Made by a program: the position numbers and the translations under genes
Part shown: positions 44,932 to 54,695 of the stretch, in pieces
Numbering within the stretch: the first letter of the stretch is position 1
Layout of the letters: each line of letters begins with the position of its first letter
Notes under the pieces: model-generated
Seen by the model: only the letters and a program-made list of their open reading frames with translations
What the model was told of the DNA's origin: nothing
The model's database searches: none
Assembly (NCBI GenBank): GCA_052400625.1
Contig: JBQTGH010000003.1
Direction: 5' to 3' (one strand)
Length of the DNA stretch: 64,000 nucleotides
From: Thermophagus sp052400625
GTDB taxonomy: Bacteria; Bacteroidota; Bacteroidia; Bacteroidales; Marinilabiliaceae

Positions 44932-47900
44932 ACAAGCAACCATATATCATCCAAAAACTGCACATTCAAAAACTTCCGGGCATCCCTAACGGTTTAAAAC
45001 CTTTTGATAACCTGGCCCCTAATATTAATATTGTATCGGGACCAAATGCCTCGGGAAAAAGTTCTACAGCCCGCATCATTCAACAATTGATCTGGCCGGG
45101 TCATACCAATGAAATAAGAGTCAACGCGTCGGTACTGCTCAACAACAGAAAGCCGTGGGAAATAAATATTGACGCCGACCACGTAATGCTTCTTCACGAT
45201 GGCAAGCCCGACACCATTTCGGGACTACCGGCAGCAGAAAGTTCTCATCGCTATCTTCTGGCCCTTCAAGATATGATCTCCGAGGAAGAAACGGAGGCGG
45301 CCCAAACCATAATTCGGGAATCCATTGGGGGTTACGACCTTGAAGCTGCTAAAAACAAATTGGACTATACCCCTACAATCCTTTCCAAAAACATAGGCAG
45401 TTACAAGCACTTGGAAGAAATCATCAGAAAATTCCACAATTCATTAAGCCGCCAGGAAAAAATAAAAAGAGAGGAAGAAAACCTCACTAAACTGTACAAA
45501 GAAAAAGAGGATGCTGAATTGGCAGGCAAAAAAAGTTCCTTTTATAAGCTTCTTTCCGAATATCTGACCTCCAAAAATGCGCTAATTGAAACAGGTGAGG
45601 TACTTAAAACTTTTCATCCCTCAATGGAAAAAATTTCCGGAAAAGAACCGGATTTAATAGAGAAACTGGAATTACAAATTAAAACATCAGAAAATTCCAT
45701 TGCGAGGGCACAGGTTGAAATTGAGCAAAACACCCAAAAATTAAATCAATTAACAATCCCTGAATCGGGACTGATGCCCGGAACCATTGAAGAGCTGGAA
45801 AACAGAACAGTTCGAATAGCAGAATTACATCAAATTATCCATTCAAACAGAGAAGAAATTGCTAAGCTGGAAATCCGGGTACAAGAAGCTTTAAACAACA
45901 TCGACCATGAGATCGATCCTTCTGAATGGCAAGGGATTGATCTGAATGGTGTGGGACAGCTGGACCATTTTTTACAAAAAGCCACCCCGGTCTTAAATAA
46001 AAAAACACGTTTAAAGGCTGAATTAGAGCTTCTTGAAGATCAATTCTCCCAATGGGACCACCCCAAATACGAAAGCGACAAGATTAAACATGCCATCAGC
46101 ACGCTAAATAGTTGGCTGACGGAGCATCCAGAAACAAAAGAAACGCCACAATGGCTGATTCCTGCACTGGTAATTGCAGGATCCGTTACGGTTCTGGTAA
46201 CCTTTTTCATCGGATGGCCCGGTCTGATAGGGATAGCTCTGCTGGCAGGTTTATGGGTTTACTCATTGTTCGCTTTCTCGGGTCAAGATAAGCTAAAAAT
46301 CAGGGAAGATGACTTCCTAAAATCTGGGATAACCCCTCCCGCCGAATGGAAAAATCAAGAGGTTGTCAACAGAATAAATGAATTGGTTAAAGAACTGCAT
46401 GACGCGAAGAAATGGGAAGAGATTACAGAAAAGAAACGAGACCTGACCAGACAGCTAAGTGAAATAAATATCCAATTGGATGAACTCCGGCATGTCAGGG
46501 AAAAACTGATCCAAAAGATTAAAGTAGTTCCCGGCATCAGCGATATCTCCGAAAATGATTTTCAAAGTCTCGCCTGGCTTATTGATAACATAAAAAAGTG
46601 GCAAGATGCCCACTTAAAACTTATCTCGCACCAAAGAAAAACAGAACAGCTGCAAGCAGAACTGAATCAGCAGTTGGAAGAGTGTAACAGAATTTTCACC
46701 TTAATGGGTTTCGAAGAAGCTTCAGATCTCCAGCAAATCAAAGCCAGATTGTCTGAACTAAAAACACAGGAAAAAATCCACAACGAACTGACCCATAATA
46801 TTCAACAAATCGGAATAGAAATAAACTACCAACAGAGGACTTTGCAAACCGCTAAAAATGAACTGAATAAAATTTATTCAGAGCTTAACTTCACTGAATC
46901 AGATAAAAACAAAGTTCTTCTTTTATGCGGACAACTGAATGACTTCAAATACCAAAAGGATCAATTCCTAAAGAGAAAGGCAGGCTACGAAGAAAAGAAA
47001 AAAGCACTGGAATCGCACCCCCTCTTTTCCGACTTTGGTATGAAGACAACTCAAATAACCCCGGAAGAAGCGTCCTTAAAAGCTGAAGAGTTTGCACGCA
47101 TTGCAGAAAATTGGGAATCGATCATCAACCGTATCAAAGAGATAGAGAATAGTGTTAAACATCTTACACAGGGGCACGAATTGGAAGAACAACTGGCTCA
47201 AAAAGAAACGGCACTGGATGCTCTTCAGAACGTTTACCTCAAAAACATGTCGGGAATAACTGGACATCTGATCGTTGAGGAATTAAAAGAAAAAACAAGG
47301 GACCAGAATCGGCCTCAAGTATTCAAAGGCGCCAATAAGCTTTTTAACAAGATTACAGCCGGACGCTACGAATTGCGCCTCAATGATGAAAACAAAGCTT
47401 CATTTTCGGCCTATGACACCCTGCTCAAAAGGGAACAGCCTCTTTCAGAGCTTTCAACCGGCACTAGAATACAACTTCTGCTGGCAGTTAAACTTGCATT
47501 TATAGAAAAACAGGAGGAGTCAATAAAACTCCCTTTATTGGTCGACGAACTTCTAGCCAATAGCGATGACGAAAGAGCAGCTGCCATTATCAGGGCTCTA
47601 ATTGCCATCAGTGAGGAAGGAAGGCAAATTTTCTATTTTACGGCCCAGGATGATGAAGTCAGAAAATGGTTGTCATTTTTAAAACAACACAACGATGTCG
47701 GGTATAGTTTGATTTCCCTGGCAGAAGATGCTCCCTCTACTGCCCCTCAGAATCAAGATTTACAAAATATGGTGCAGGATATTGAACTTTTTCACGCCCT
47801 TCCATCCCCCGAAGGCAAGAGCCTTTCTGAATATGCCAGATCCATTGAAGTCCCTTCCTTTGACATCCTGTCACATCATGTTGAAAAACTACATCTGTGG

Positions 47901-48422
47901 TTCCTGGCAGAAGATGAAGATGTCAACTGGCTGCATCAATGTCTCTGCCGAGGCATACGTCATTGGGGACAGCTACACAGCTACATTCAAAATAACGGTA
48001 TTATTCCGGACCTAAGTGAAATAAAATGGCAAGATATCAAGCATAAGGCAGAATTACTTTCGCAATTTCAGGAATTGTTCTCCATTGGACGACCTAAACC
48101 TGTTAACCGAGAAATTCTATTGCAATCAGGTCATATCTCCCATAAATTTATTGACTCAGTAACCGATAAACTGGTAAAACTGAAAGGCAACCCCCAAATG
48201 CTCCTTCAAGCGCTACAAAATGGTGAGATTACAGGTTTTAGAAAAGCTAAAATTCAAGAATTGGAAGAGTTTTTTATTCAACACAACTATATTGATGAAA
48301 ACGAGCCTCTTCCCTTCAGCGAAATTCTAATAAAGCTTCAGGCTTTTATCTCTGAAAATAATATTAACCCGATAAGCGCAGAAAAATTTTTAAAGAAAGT
48401 GATATCTTATCACCAAAATTAA
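44928..48422 (+). CDS. YhaN-like SMC/Rad50-type ATPase with membrane hairpin and C-terminal extension
   Basis: The 1164-residue protein starts with Walker A GPNASGKS (38-45) and has long coiled-coil segments (about 150-400 and 475-800). Between them is a hydrophobic pair near 408-450 (ALVIAGSVTVLVTFFIG, LIGIALLAGLWVYSLFAF), as in Bacillus YhaN. The signature is LSTGTRIQLL near 842 and Walker B is LPLLVDEL near 866. About 250 residues follow the ATPase head (from about 915), helical, including ILLQSGHISHKFIDSVTDKL near 1065. This tail has no family that I recognise. It overlaps the YhaO-like nuclease gene by 4 bp and a bidirectional terminator follows. It would act with that nuclease, perhaps tethered to the membrane. 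Confidence 0.87.
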   Translation: MNKQPYIIQKLHIQKLPGIPNGLKPFDNLAPNINIVSGPNASGKSSTARIIQQLIWPGHTNEIRVNASVLLNNRKPWEINIDADHVMLLHDGKPDTISGLPAAESSHRYLLALQDMISEEETEAAQTIIRESIGGYDLEAAKNKLDYTPTILSKNIGSYKHLEEIIRKFHNSLSRQEKIKREEENLTKLYKEKEDAELAGKKSSFYKLLSEYLTSKNALIETGEVLKTFHPSMEKISGKEPDLIEKLELQIKTSENSIARAQVEIEQNTQKLNQLTIPESGLMPGTIEELENRTVRIAELHQIIHSNREEIAKLEIRVQEALNNIDHEIDPSEWQGIDLNGVGQLDHFLQKATPVLNKKTRLKAELELLEDQFSQWDHPKYESDKIKHAISTLNSWLTEHPETKETPQWLIPALVIAGSVTVLVTFFIGWPGLIGIALLAGLWVYSLFAFSGQDKLKIREDDFLKSGITPPAEWKNQEVVNRINELVKELHDAKKWEEITEKKRDLTRQLSEINIQLDELRHVREKLIQKIKVVPGISDISENDFQSLAWLIDNIKKWQDAHLKLISHQRKTEQLQAELNQQLEECNRIFTLMGFEEASDLQQIKARLSELKTQEKIHNELTHNIQQIGIEINYQQRTLQTAKNELNKIYSELNFTESDKNKVLLLCGQLNDFKYQKDQFLKRKAGYEEKKKALESHPLFSDFGMKTTQITPEEASLKAEEFARIAENWESIINRIKEIENSVKHLTQGHELEEQLAQKETALDALQNVYLKNMSGITGHLIVEELKEKTRDQNRPQVFKGANKLFNKITAGRYELRLNDENKASFSAYDTLLKREQPLSELSTGTRIQLLLAVKLAFIEKQEESIKLPLLVDELLANSDDERAAAIIRALIAISEEGRQIFYFTAQDDEVRKWLSFLKQHNDVGYSLISLAEDAPSTAPQNQDLQNMVQDIELFHALPSPEGKSLSEYARSIEVPSFDILSHHVEKLHLWFLAEDEDVNWLHQCLCRGIRHWGQLHSYIQNNGIIPDLSEIKWQDIKHKAELLSQFQELFSIGRPKPVNREILLQSGHISHKFIDSVTDKLVKLKGNPQMLLQALQNGEITGFRKAKIQELEEFFIQHNYIDENEPLPFSEILIKLQAFISENNINPISAEKFLKKVISYHQN

Positions 48423-48432
48423 TCTCCAATAT

Positions 48433-48488
48433 AAAAAACCCCCTTTAAAAGCCTGGGACTTAATGTCCTTCTTTCAAAGGGGGTTTTT
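48433..48488. terminator. bidirectional terminator between YhaN-like and icd genes
   Basis: AAAAAACCCCCTTTAAA and TTTCAAAGGGGGTTTTT form a stem of about 15 bp with A and T runs on both sides, so it works in both directions. It sits between convergent genes, 11 bp past the upstream stop. Confidence 0.85.
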
Positions 48489-48552
48489 AGTAGCTATTTT
48501 ATCCCCAAGATTATTTATATCAGGGATTAATTCTGAAGAAATCCTTTATTGA

Positions 48553-49782
48553 TTACCCTTCCATTTTAGCCTTCAAGTTATTAGCCAGTGTTTCCATAAA
48601 GGCTTCCGTATTGAGGTAATGCTCTTCTTTCATATCTTTTCCGTGGATGGTAAGGGCCAAATCTTTGGTCATCTTTCCACTCTCGACAGTATCAATACAG
48701 GTTTGTTCAAGCGTGTGGCAGAAATTAACCAGCTCTTCATTGTTGTCAAGTTTACCACGGAAAGCCAGACCCCGAGTCCATGCAAAGATAGAGGCAATAG
48801 GGTTGGTAGAAGTCGGTTTTCCTTGTTGATATTGGCGATAATGACGAGTAACGGTACCGTGGGCTGCTTCAGCTTCCATGGTTTTTCCGTCCGGGGTAAC
48901 CAGGGTGGAAGTCATCAGCCCCAGAGAACCAAAACCTTGTGCAAGAGTATCGGATTGAACATCACCATCATAGTTTTTACAAGCCCACACAAAGCGACCG
49001 TTCCATTTCAGGGCAGCCGCAACCATGTCATCGATCAAGCGATGTTCGTAAGTAATGCCTAATTCTTCAAATTTTTCTTTATAATCGCTTTCATAAATCT
49101 CTTGGAAGATATCTTTAAAGCGACCATCGTATTTCTTCAAAATAGTATTCTTTGTAGACAGATAAAGGGGCCACTTCTTCATGATTGCCTGATTGAAGCA
49201 GCTATGCGCAAAACCGCGAATACTCTCATCTGTATTATACATAGCCATAGCGACACCATCACCTTCAAAGTCATAAACATTAAATTCCTGAGTTTCTGAA
49301 CCATCTTCAGGCGTAAAAGTGATGGTCAGTTTACCCTTACCTTTGGTCACAAAATCGGTGGCACGGTATTGATCCCCGAAAGCATGACGACCAATACAAA
49401 TAGGATGTTCCCAGCCTGGCACCAGGCGTGGCACATTTTTTATAAGAATGGGCTCCCTGAATACGGTTCCACCAATAATATTACGAATGGTACCATTTGG
49501 GGATTTCCACATTTTTTTCAGTCCAAATTCTTCGACACGCTTTTCATCCGGGGTGATGGTTGCACACTTGATGCCCACATGATATTTCTGAATAGCTTTA
49601 GCAGCATCCACCGTAATCTGGTCATCAGTAGCATCTCTACTTTCGATACTCAGATCATAGTATTTAATATCTAGGTCTAGATATGGAAATATAAGCTGTT
49701 CTTTAATCATCTTCCATATGACCCTGGTCATTTCATCACCATCGAGTTCAACTACCGGATTTAGTACTTTAATTTTCGCCAT
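48553..49782 (-). CDS. icd: NADP-dependent isocitrate dehydrogenase (IDH1-type)
   Basis: The 409-residue protein matches the eukaryotic-like homodimeric NADP isocitrate dehydrogenase, not the short bacterial Icd. It starts KIKVLNPVVELDGDEMTRVI and has SPNGTIRNIIGGTVFREPI (substrate Ser/Arg), LIDDMVAAALKWNGRFVWAC (metal Asp), and AAHGTVTRHYRQYQQGKPTS near the NADP site. It converts isocitrate to 2-oxoglutarate in the TCA cycle. The ATG start is clear. It stands alone, with a terminator shared with the YhaN-like gene. Confidence 0.97.
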   Translation of the reverse strand: MAKIKVLNPVVELDGDEMTRVIWKMIKEQLIFPYLDLDIKYYDLSIESRDATDDQITVDAAKAIQKYHVGIKCATITPDEKRVEEFGLKKMWKSPNGTIRNIIGGTVFREPILIKNVPRLVPGWEHPICIGRHAFGDQYRATDFVTKGKGKLTITFTPEDGSETQEFNVYDFEGDGVAMAMYNTDESIRGFAHSCFNQAIMKKWPLYLSTKNTILKKYDGRFKDIFQEIYESDYKEKFEELGITYEHRLIDDMVAAALKWNGRFVWACKNYDGDVQSDTLAQGFGSLGLMTSTLVTPDGKTMEAEAAHGTVTRHYRQYQQGKPTSTNPIASIFAWTRGLAFRGKLDNNEELVNFCHTLEQTCIDTVESGKMTKDLALTIHGKDMKEEHYLNTEAFMETLANNLKAKMEG

Positions 49783-49857
49783 TGTTTAATTATTTGTATT
49801 TCAATTCGGTCAAATAAACACTTAAATATTGACAAAGTTCAATTCAACACGGAATAA

Positions 49858-50469
49858 TTATTCCAGATCCAGATTGAGGGCATCTTTAAGTTTGTTAAGT
49901 ACAGGGTTTTTTTCGGCCAATAATTTATATTTATCAGCAGCAGTATAAGCCTTTGAAGGCTCTTGTTCCTCACGTACATATTCCACTTCGAGCTGCACCC
50001 CTGCATTTTTCAACTCCCTTCGAAGAAAATTCAACAATGGCCCCTTCTCCCTCATCAACTCCACTTCTTGTGTTTCATTTTGAAGCGGAAACACCACCAC
50101 TTGTTTCCCTTTTAATCTTGGAGTATGGGCGGTTAACATGCTGAAAAGCCTGGGATTATTAGCCTCTACCGTATGTGCATATTTGCTCCAGACTCGTTGT
50201 AATTGTTCCGGGGTAAAATCATTATTCCATGAAGGATCTATATCAGATTTCGTCGAATCATTTGGCTGATTTACTCGGTTAGAAGACGATTGCTGAGAAA
50301 TACCATTAATGCTGGTTAGTTTTTTGATGGAAAAACTTTTCAGCTTTTTGGCGGTATGCCTATGCTCCGAAGTACTATCTCCTTGGGTAGAACCGGATTT
50401 TGCAGCAGAAATACCTTTAGTTCCAGTACCAACAACATGCGTTGACGCCGTTTCAGTTTCAGCTTCTAC
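49858..50469 (-). CDS. dnaX: DnaX C-terminal (tau-specific) part in the -1 frame
   Basis: This is the frame that continues after a -1 slip at the A10 run. It reads without a stop from VEAETETASTHVV through a Ser/Lys-rich linker (about 60 residues) and a conserved globular tail (DFTPEQLQRVWSKYAHTVEA, LKGKQVVVFPL, KYKLLAEKNPVLNKLKDALN) to a TAA at 49858. The tail is the domain by which tau binds other replisome parts. An ATG at 50139 starts a shorter sub-frame, but no separate gene is likely. With the slip, the full protein is 570 residues. Confidence 0.8.
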   Translation of the reverse strand, partial: VEAETETASTHVVGTGTKGISAAKSGSTQGDSTSEHRHTAKKLKSFSIKKLTSINGISQQSSSNRVNQPNDSTKSDIDPSWNNDFTPEQLQRVWSKYAHTVEANNPRLFSMLTAHTPRLKGKQVVVFPLQNETQEVELMREKGPLLNFLRRELKNAGVQLEVEYVREEQEPSKAYTAADKYKLLAEKNPVLNKLKDALNLDLE

Positions 50470-50480
50470 TTTTTTTTTTC
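50466..50480 (-). promoter_or_regulatory. slippery A10 run for programmed frameshifting in dnaX
   Basis: The mRNA reads GAA AAA AAA AAG UAG, containing the A AAA AAG slippery heptamer used for -1 frameshifting in E. coli dnaX. A stop codon follows directly in the zero frame. Re-reading one A puts the ribosome into the open frame GTA GAA GCT. Transcriptional slippage adding one A (A11) would have the same effect. Confidence 0.75.
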
Positions 50481-51569
50481 TGAAATGAGCCTGGATAACT
50501 TGATAAGTGCAAATTCCGTATGCAACCGCTTATTCCTTGCATTACGAAATTGCAAATCGCACTGGGTTGCAATTTCTAACGCCTTTACCAGAAAATCCAA
50601 AGGACAAGCCTGCGCCTGCTCAAGATATTTTTGACGTACAGCAGACCCTACTTCCAATAATCCTAAAGTAGCTTCATCTTTGCACATCAAAAGATCCCGA
50701 AGATGACTGCATAACCCTGCCACAAAATGCCCTTCTTCAAATCCATGGTCCAGAATTTCATTAAGAATTAGCAAAACACGAGTCGTGTCTTCCTTAAGAA
50801 AGGCATCTATAAGTTTAAAATAGTAATCATAGTCCAGCACATTGAGGTTATCAATAACCTGCTGGTAGGAAATATTTTTCCCGGAAAAGGCAACAATCTG
50901 ATCAAAAATGGACAGAGCATCGCGCATAGCTCCATCGGCTTTCCTGGCAATTACATTGAGTCCCTCCTCTTCGGCTACAACCCCTTCATTCTTTGCCACA
51001 TATTTAAGATGCTCAACAGCATCTTCCACCTTTATTCGGTTGAAATCAAAAGTCTGACACCGCGAAAGAATGGTTGCTAGAATTTTATGCTTTTCGGTGG
51101 TCGCCAAAATAAAAATGGCATGTTTGGGAGGTTCTTCCAGTGTTTTAAGAAAGGCATTAAAAGCCTGTTGGGAAAGCATATGAACCTCATCGATAATATA
51201 AACGCTGTATTTTCCCATCTGGGGTGGGACACGTACTTTATCGATGAGCGAACGAATATCTTCTACCGAATTATTACTGGCAGCATCCAGCTCATGAATA
51301 TTGTAGGACCGATTTTCATTAAATGCCCTACAGGAATCACATTCATTACAAGCCTCAAAATCAGAGGTTATATTTTTACAGTTAATGGTCTTAGCAAAAA
51401 TACGTGCACAGGTGGTTTTTCCAACTCCTCTGGGGCCACAAAAAAGATAGGCATGCGCCAGCTGTTGATTTTTGATGGCATTTTTCAGTGTGGTTGTAAT
51501 ATTCTTTTGCCCCACAACTGAGGCAAAAGTATCTGGTCTGTATTTACGCGCAGAAACGATGTATTCCAT
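50466..51569 (-). CDS. dnaX: DNA polymerase III subunit gamma/tau, zero-frame (gamma-like) product
   Basis: The 367-residue zero-frame product has the AAA+ clamp-loader core. Walker A is GPRGVGKTTCARIF (near 45-58), the zinc-binding Cys set is in CKNITSDFEACNECDSC (near 66-82), Walker B is IIDEVHMLS (near 125), sensor 1 is ATTEK, and SRCQTFDF is the SRC arginine motif. It ends SEKKK-stop at a run of ten A, so the zero-frame protein lacks the tau domain. A -1 slip gives full-length tau. A promoter-like TATATTTG lies upstream. Bacteroidota DnaX proteins are typically near 600 residues, so the frameshifted form is the expected full product. Confidence 0.9.
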   Translation of the reverse strand: MEYIVSARKYRPDTFASVVGQKNITTTLKNAIKNQQLAHAYLFCGPRGVGKTTCARIFAKTINCKNITSDFEACNECDSCRAFNENRSYNIHELDAASNNSVEDIRSLIDKVRVPPQMGKYSVYIIDEVHMLSQQAFNAFLKTLEEPPKHAIFILATTEKHKILATILSRCQTFDFNRIKVEDAVEHLKYVAKNEGVVAEEEGLNVIARKADGAMRDALSIFDQIVAFSGKNISYQQVIDNLNVLDYDYYFKLIDAFLKEDTTRVLLILNEILDHGFEEGHFVAGLCSHLRDLLMCKDEATLGLLEVGSAVRQKYLEQAQACPLDFLVKALEIATQCDLQFRNARNKRLHTEFALIKLSRLISEKKK

Positions 51570-51590
51570 AACTATTATCTATGAGCGCAA

Positions 51591-51622
51591 CAAATATAAT
51601 CAAAACCACCGGGTGTTCCAAC
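51591..51622 (-). promoter_or_regulatory. promoter-like TATATTTG for dnaX
   Basis: The minus strand has TATATTTG (perfect -7 element) 20 bases downstream of GTTG, a partial -33 element. It lies in the gap between the rlmB stop and the dnaX ATG. Confidence 0.45.
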
Positions 51623-51629
51623 AATCTGC

Positions 51630-52361
51630 TCAGCTGCGATTGCGAAGCACCTCATAAATAAGGATTCCTGCCGCAACAGAGACATTTAAAGATCCAATGT
51701 TTCCATGAATAGGAATCGATACCAGTGCATCTGCCATTTTAAGAAGCTGTGGTGAAATTCCCTTGTCTTCCGCCCCCATTATTAACGCAACCGCGTTGGG
51801 ATAATTAACTTTGCGATAGTCTGTTTCCGCCTTTTCAGAGGCCGCAGCAATAAAAAATTCTCTGTTTTTCAAATGTCGAAGCACATAATAAAGGTTTTTT
51901 TCACGGCATACGGGTATACGAAACAGCGCACCAGCCGAAGTTTTTATGGCATCAGATGTAACAGAAACACTTCCCTTCTCCGGCAAAACGATGGCATCGA
52001 CACCGGCGCATTCGGCCGTTCTCGCTATGGCTCCAAAATTCCGCACATCGGTAATCCCGTCCAAAATCAAAACAAAGGGGGCCTTCCCGTTTTCCAGCAC
52101 TTTTTCTACCACCTCTTCGATATTCTGGTATTCAACTGGGGAAAAGTAACCAACGACACCCTGATGGTTTTTTCGGGTCACTCTGTCAATCTGTTCGGGC
52201 TTAACCCGCATACATCGGATCCCCTTCTCTTTCACCATGTCTAACAGCTCATTGGCTAATTGCCCTTTCAGACTTTGGCTCACCAACACTTTATCCATAC
52301 TACGGCCTGCCTGCAAAGCCTCCATTACGGGTCTTATACCAAACACGATATCTTTTTTCAT
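51630..52361 (-). CDS. rlmB: 23S rRNA (guanosine-2'-O)-methyltransferase RlmB-type
   Basis: The 243-residue SPOUT protein begins DIVFGIRPVMEALQAGRSMD, the substrate-binding domain of group 3 TrmH-type enzymes. Motif 1 (ILDGITDVRNFGAIARTAEC), motif 2 (ALIMGAEDKGIS) and motif 3 (IPIHGNIGSLNVSVAAGILI) form the SAM knot. RlmB methylates G2251 in 23S rRNA. Compared with the TrmH gene at 1354, it has the extra N-terminal domain. Upstream of dnaX on the same strand. Confidence 0.93.
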   Translation of the reverse strand: MKKDIVFGIRPVMEALQAGRSMDKVLVSQSLKGQLANELLDMVKEKGIRCMRVKPEQIDRVTRKNHQGVVGYFSPVEYQNIEEVVEKVLENGKAPFVLILDGITDVRNFGAIARTAECAGVDAIVLPEKGSVSVTSDAIKTSAGALFRIPVCREKNLYYVLRHLKNREFFIAAASEKAETDYRKVNYPNAVALIMGAEDKGISPQLLKMADALVSIPIHGNIGSLNVSVAAGILIYEVLRNRS

Positions 52362-52541
52362 AATTTCTTCCTGTAAATTGTTAAGTATGTATTTAGGAAC
52401 CCAACATTAACTGCAACAGTTTCCAGCAAAAACAGTTTTGATTTGGTTTCCCTATTTTTTATTTAACCCAATATTTTGTTGTACCAACCAGACAATAGGA
52501 TTTCTTCATAAAAAGAATTGAGCAAACTTGGACAAAACGAA

Positions 52542-54506
52542 TCAGTCGTCCATTTCCGACCTCATTTTTTTTAGGTCTTCCATTAGGGTATGCATTTTTT
52601 CCCATTCACTCATCTTTTCCTCTATCTGTTGTTGTAATTTCTGATAATCCTCAAACAGGGAAGCATCAGTAGCATTATCCGGATTTTCTAGTTTGAGAGA
52701 TATTTCCTCAATCTTTTGTTCCAATTGCGAAATGGTCTTTTCTGCAGCATCAGCGTCCTTCTCTGCCTTTTTTATTTTCTTATTGAGCTCTTTTCGTTCT
52801 GCAAATGCATTTTTCCCGCCACCAGAGCTGTTGGATTTCGTTGATATTTCAGATGTCTTCCGTCCCCCTCCTTTTGTGGATTCCAGTTCGCGAAAATTGT
52901 TCATCCGTTTCTTCTCCAGAAAATCATAGATACCCCCGATGTGTTCTTTGATTTTTTTATTAGCGAATTCACAAACACGTGTAACCAGCCCATCCAGAAA
53001 ATCCCTGTCGTGCGATACAACCAATACGGTTCCTTCAAAATCCTTCAAAGCTTTTTTTAAGATCTCTTTTGATCGCATATCCAAGTGATTGGTTGGTTCG
53101 TCCAACACCAAAAAATTGACCGGTTCGAGCAATAACCTAACCATGGCCAAGCGTGTACGTTCCCCTCCAGATAATACAGCGACTTTCTTATCCACTTCTT
53201 CTCCCCGAAACATAAAAGCGCCCAAAAGATCCCGAATTTTGGTACGGATTTCACCAACTGCAACATTATCTACGGTTTCCAGAACTGTCAGATTTTCATT
53301 CAACAGCTGAGCCTGGTTTTGGGCAAAATAACCTATTTTCACCTGATGCCCGAGTCGAATGGTGCCCTGATGCTCCAGCTCCTGAAGAATAATGCGTGTT
53401 AGAGTGGTTTTTCCTTCTCCATTCTTTCCCACAAAAGCAACCTTCTCTCCTCTTTCTATGATAAAATCAATATCATCCAATACCAAATGGTTGCCATACG
53501 ACTTGCGAATATGTTTACCTTCAACAATAATCTTTCCTGAATGTGGCGCCTGGGGAAACTTTATATTCAGCTTACTCTCATCAAACTCATCCACCTCAAT
53601 TCTTTCCAATTTTTCCAGTTGTTTAATGCGGGATTGCACTTGAACTGCTTTTGTAGCTTTATATCTGAACCGCTCAATAAATTGCTCGGTAGTCTCTATC
53701 ATCTTTTGCTGATTTCTATAGGCGGCCATCTGCTGCTCTCGCCTTTCATTTCTCAGCTCAACAAAACGGGAATAGGGCACTTTGTAATCGTAAATCTTTC
53801 CCAGCGAAATTTCCAGTGTGCGATTGGTAACGTTATCCAGAAAAGTTTTGTCGTGCGATATAACCACCAAAGCGCCATTGTAATTTTTAAGAAAATCCTC
53901 AAGCCAGGTAATGGATTCAATATCCAGGTGATTGGTTGGTTCATCGAGTAAAAAAAGGTTGGGTTTTTTCAACAAAATTTTTGCCAGTTCAATTCTCATC
54001 CGCCATCCGCCACTAAATTCAGATGTGGAACGATGAAAATCAGAAGGGCTAAAACCAAGTCCTTTCAGTGTTTGTTCTATAGTGGATTTATAATCTTGGC
54101 CGCCAAACATATTAAACCGGTCGGTCACCTCTGCCAGCTTATTAATCATGGAAAGATATTCATCAGACTGATAATCCTCTCTTTGACAAATAATTTCATT
54201 TAATCTGGACATCTCCCTTTCCAAATCCTTAATCTCTGAAAAGGCCTGTTCCACCTCTTCAAAGACCGAAAAACGATTGTCGTGTTTCATGACCTGCGGA
54301 AGATAGCCAATGGTGAAATCCTTAGGCATGGTAACACTTCCTGCGGTAGGTGGTTGAATACCATTAACAACCTTTAAAAGGGTGGATTTTCCTGCACCAT
54401 TTTTCCCCACTAAGCCTATTCTGTCGTGAGGATTGATTAAAAAAGATATATCCTGAAAAAGAACAAATGTACCAAAGTCAAGTGTTAGCTGATTAACAGA
54501 TACCAT
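52542..54506 (-). CDS. ABC-F family ATPase (Uup/YkpA-like)
   Basis: The 654-residue soluble protein has two ABC domains and no membrane segment. Walker A motifs are GLVGKNGAGKSTLLK and AFVGKNGEGKTTLTR; signatures are SEFSGGWRMRIELA and LSGGERTRLAMVRL; Walker B motifs are LFLLDEPTNHLD and FLVLDEPTNHLD. A charged arm lies between them (RFRYKATKAVQVQSRIKQLE) and the C-terminal coiled coil (about 560-654) ends KKMRSEMDD. ABC-F proteins bind the ribosome E-site region or help resolve stalled ribosomes; this length and C-terminal coil resemble Uup-type members. Exact subgroup is not certain. Confidence 0.93.
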   Translation of the reverse strand: MVSVNQLTLDFGTFVLFQDISFLINPHDRIGLVGKNGAGKSTLLKVVNGIQPPTAGSVTMPKDFTIGYLPQVMKHDNRFSVFEEVEQAFSEIKDLEREMSRLNEIICQREDYQSDEYLSMINKLAEVTDRFNMFGGQDYKSTIEQTLKGLGFSPSDFHRSTSEFSGGWRMRIELAKILLKKPNLFLLDEPTNHLDIESITWLEDFLKNYNGALVVISHDKTFLDNVTNRTLEISLGKIYDYKVPYSRFVELRNERREQQMAAYRNQQKMIETTEQFIERFRYKATKAVQVQSRIKQLEKLERIEVDEFDESKLNIKFPQAPHSGKIIVEGKHIRKSYGNHLVLDDIDFIIERGEKVAFVGKNGEGKTTLTRIILQELEHQGTIRLGHQVKIGYFAQNQAQLLNENLTVLETVDNVAVGEIRTKIRDLLGAFMFRGEEVDKKVAVLSGGERTRLAMVRLLLEPVNFLVLDEPTNHLDMRSKEILKKALKDFEGTVLVVSHDRDFLDGLVTRVCEFANKKIKEHIGGIYDFLEKKRMNNFRELESTKGGGRKTSEISTKSNSSGGGKNAFAERKELNKKIKKAEKDADAAEKTISQLEQKIEEISLKLENPDNATDASLFEDYQKLQQQIEEKMSEWEKMHTLMEDLKKMRSEMDD

Positions 54507-54695
54507 ATATTTACGACTGATTATATTTTATTTGTTTTCGGTTTATTGGATATTTCCACTATAAGGATGAGATGGTGCCCGGCCATGAAAGGTTCCCTTA
54601 ACCGTGTTATTTCCAACATCTGTTTTTCGGAAACATCATAAACCCTTTTCCCCTTAAAAACGCACACTATGCCAACTCAAACATTTGCAGTAAAA

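Noticed and set aside
43642..48422. Known anti-phage system
   Set aside because: SbcCD-like pairs occur in defence islands, but no other defence genes are near, so a defence label is not supported.
49858..50139. Independent 93-residue gene
   Set aside because: It is the C-terminal part of DnaX, continuous with the -1 frame from the A10 run.
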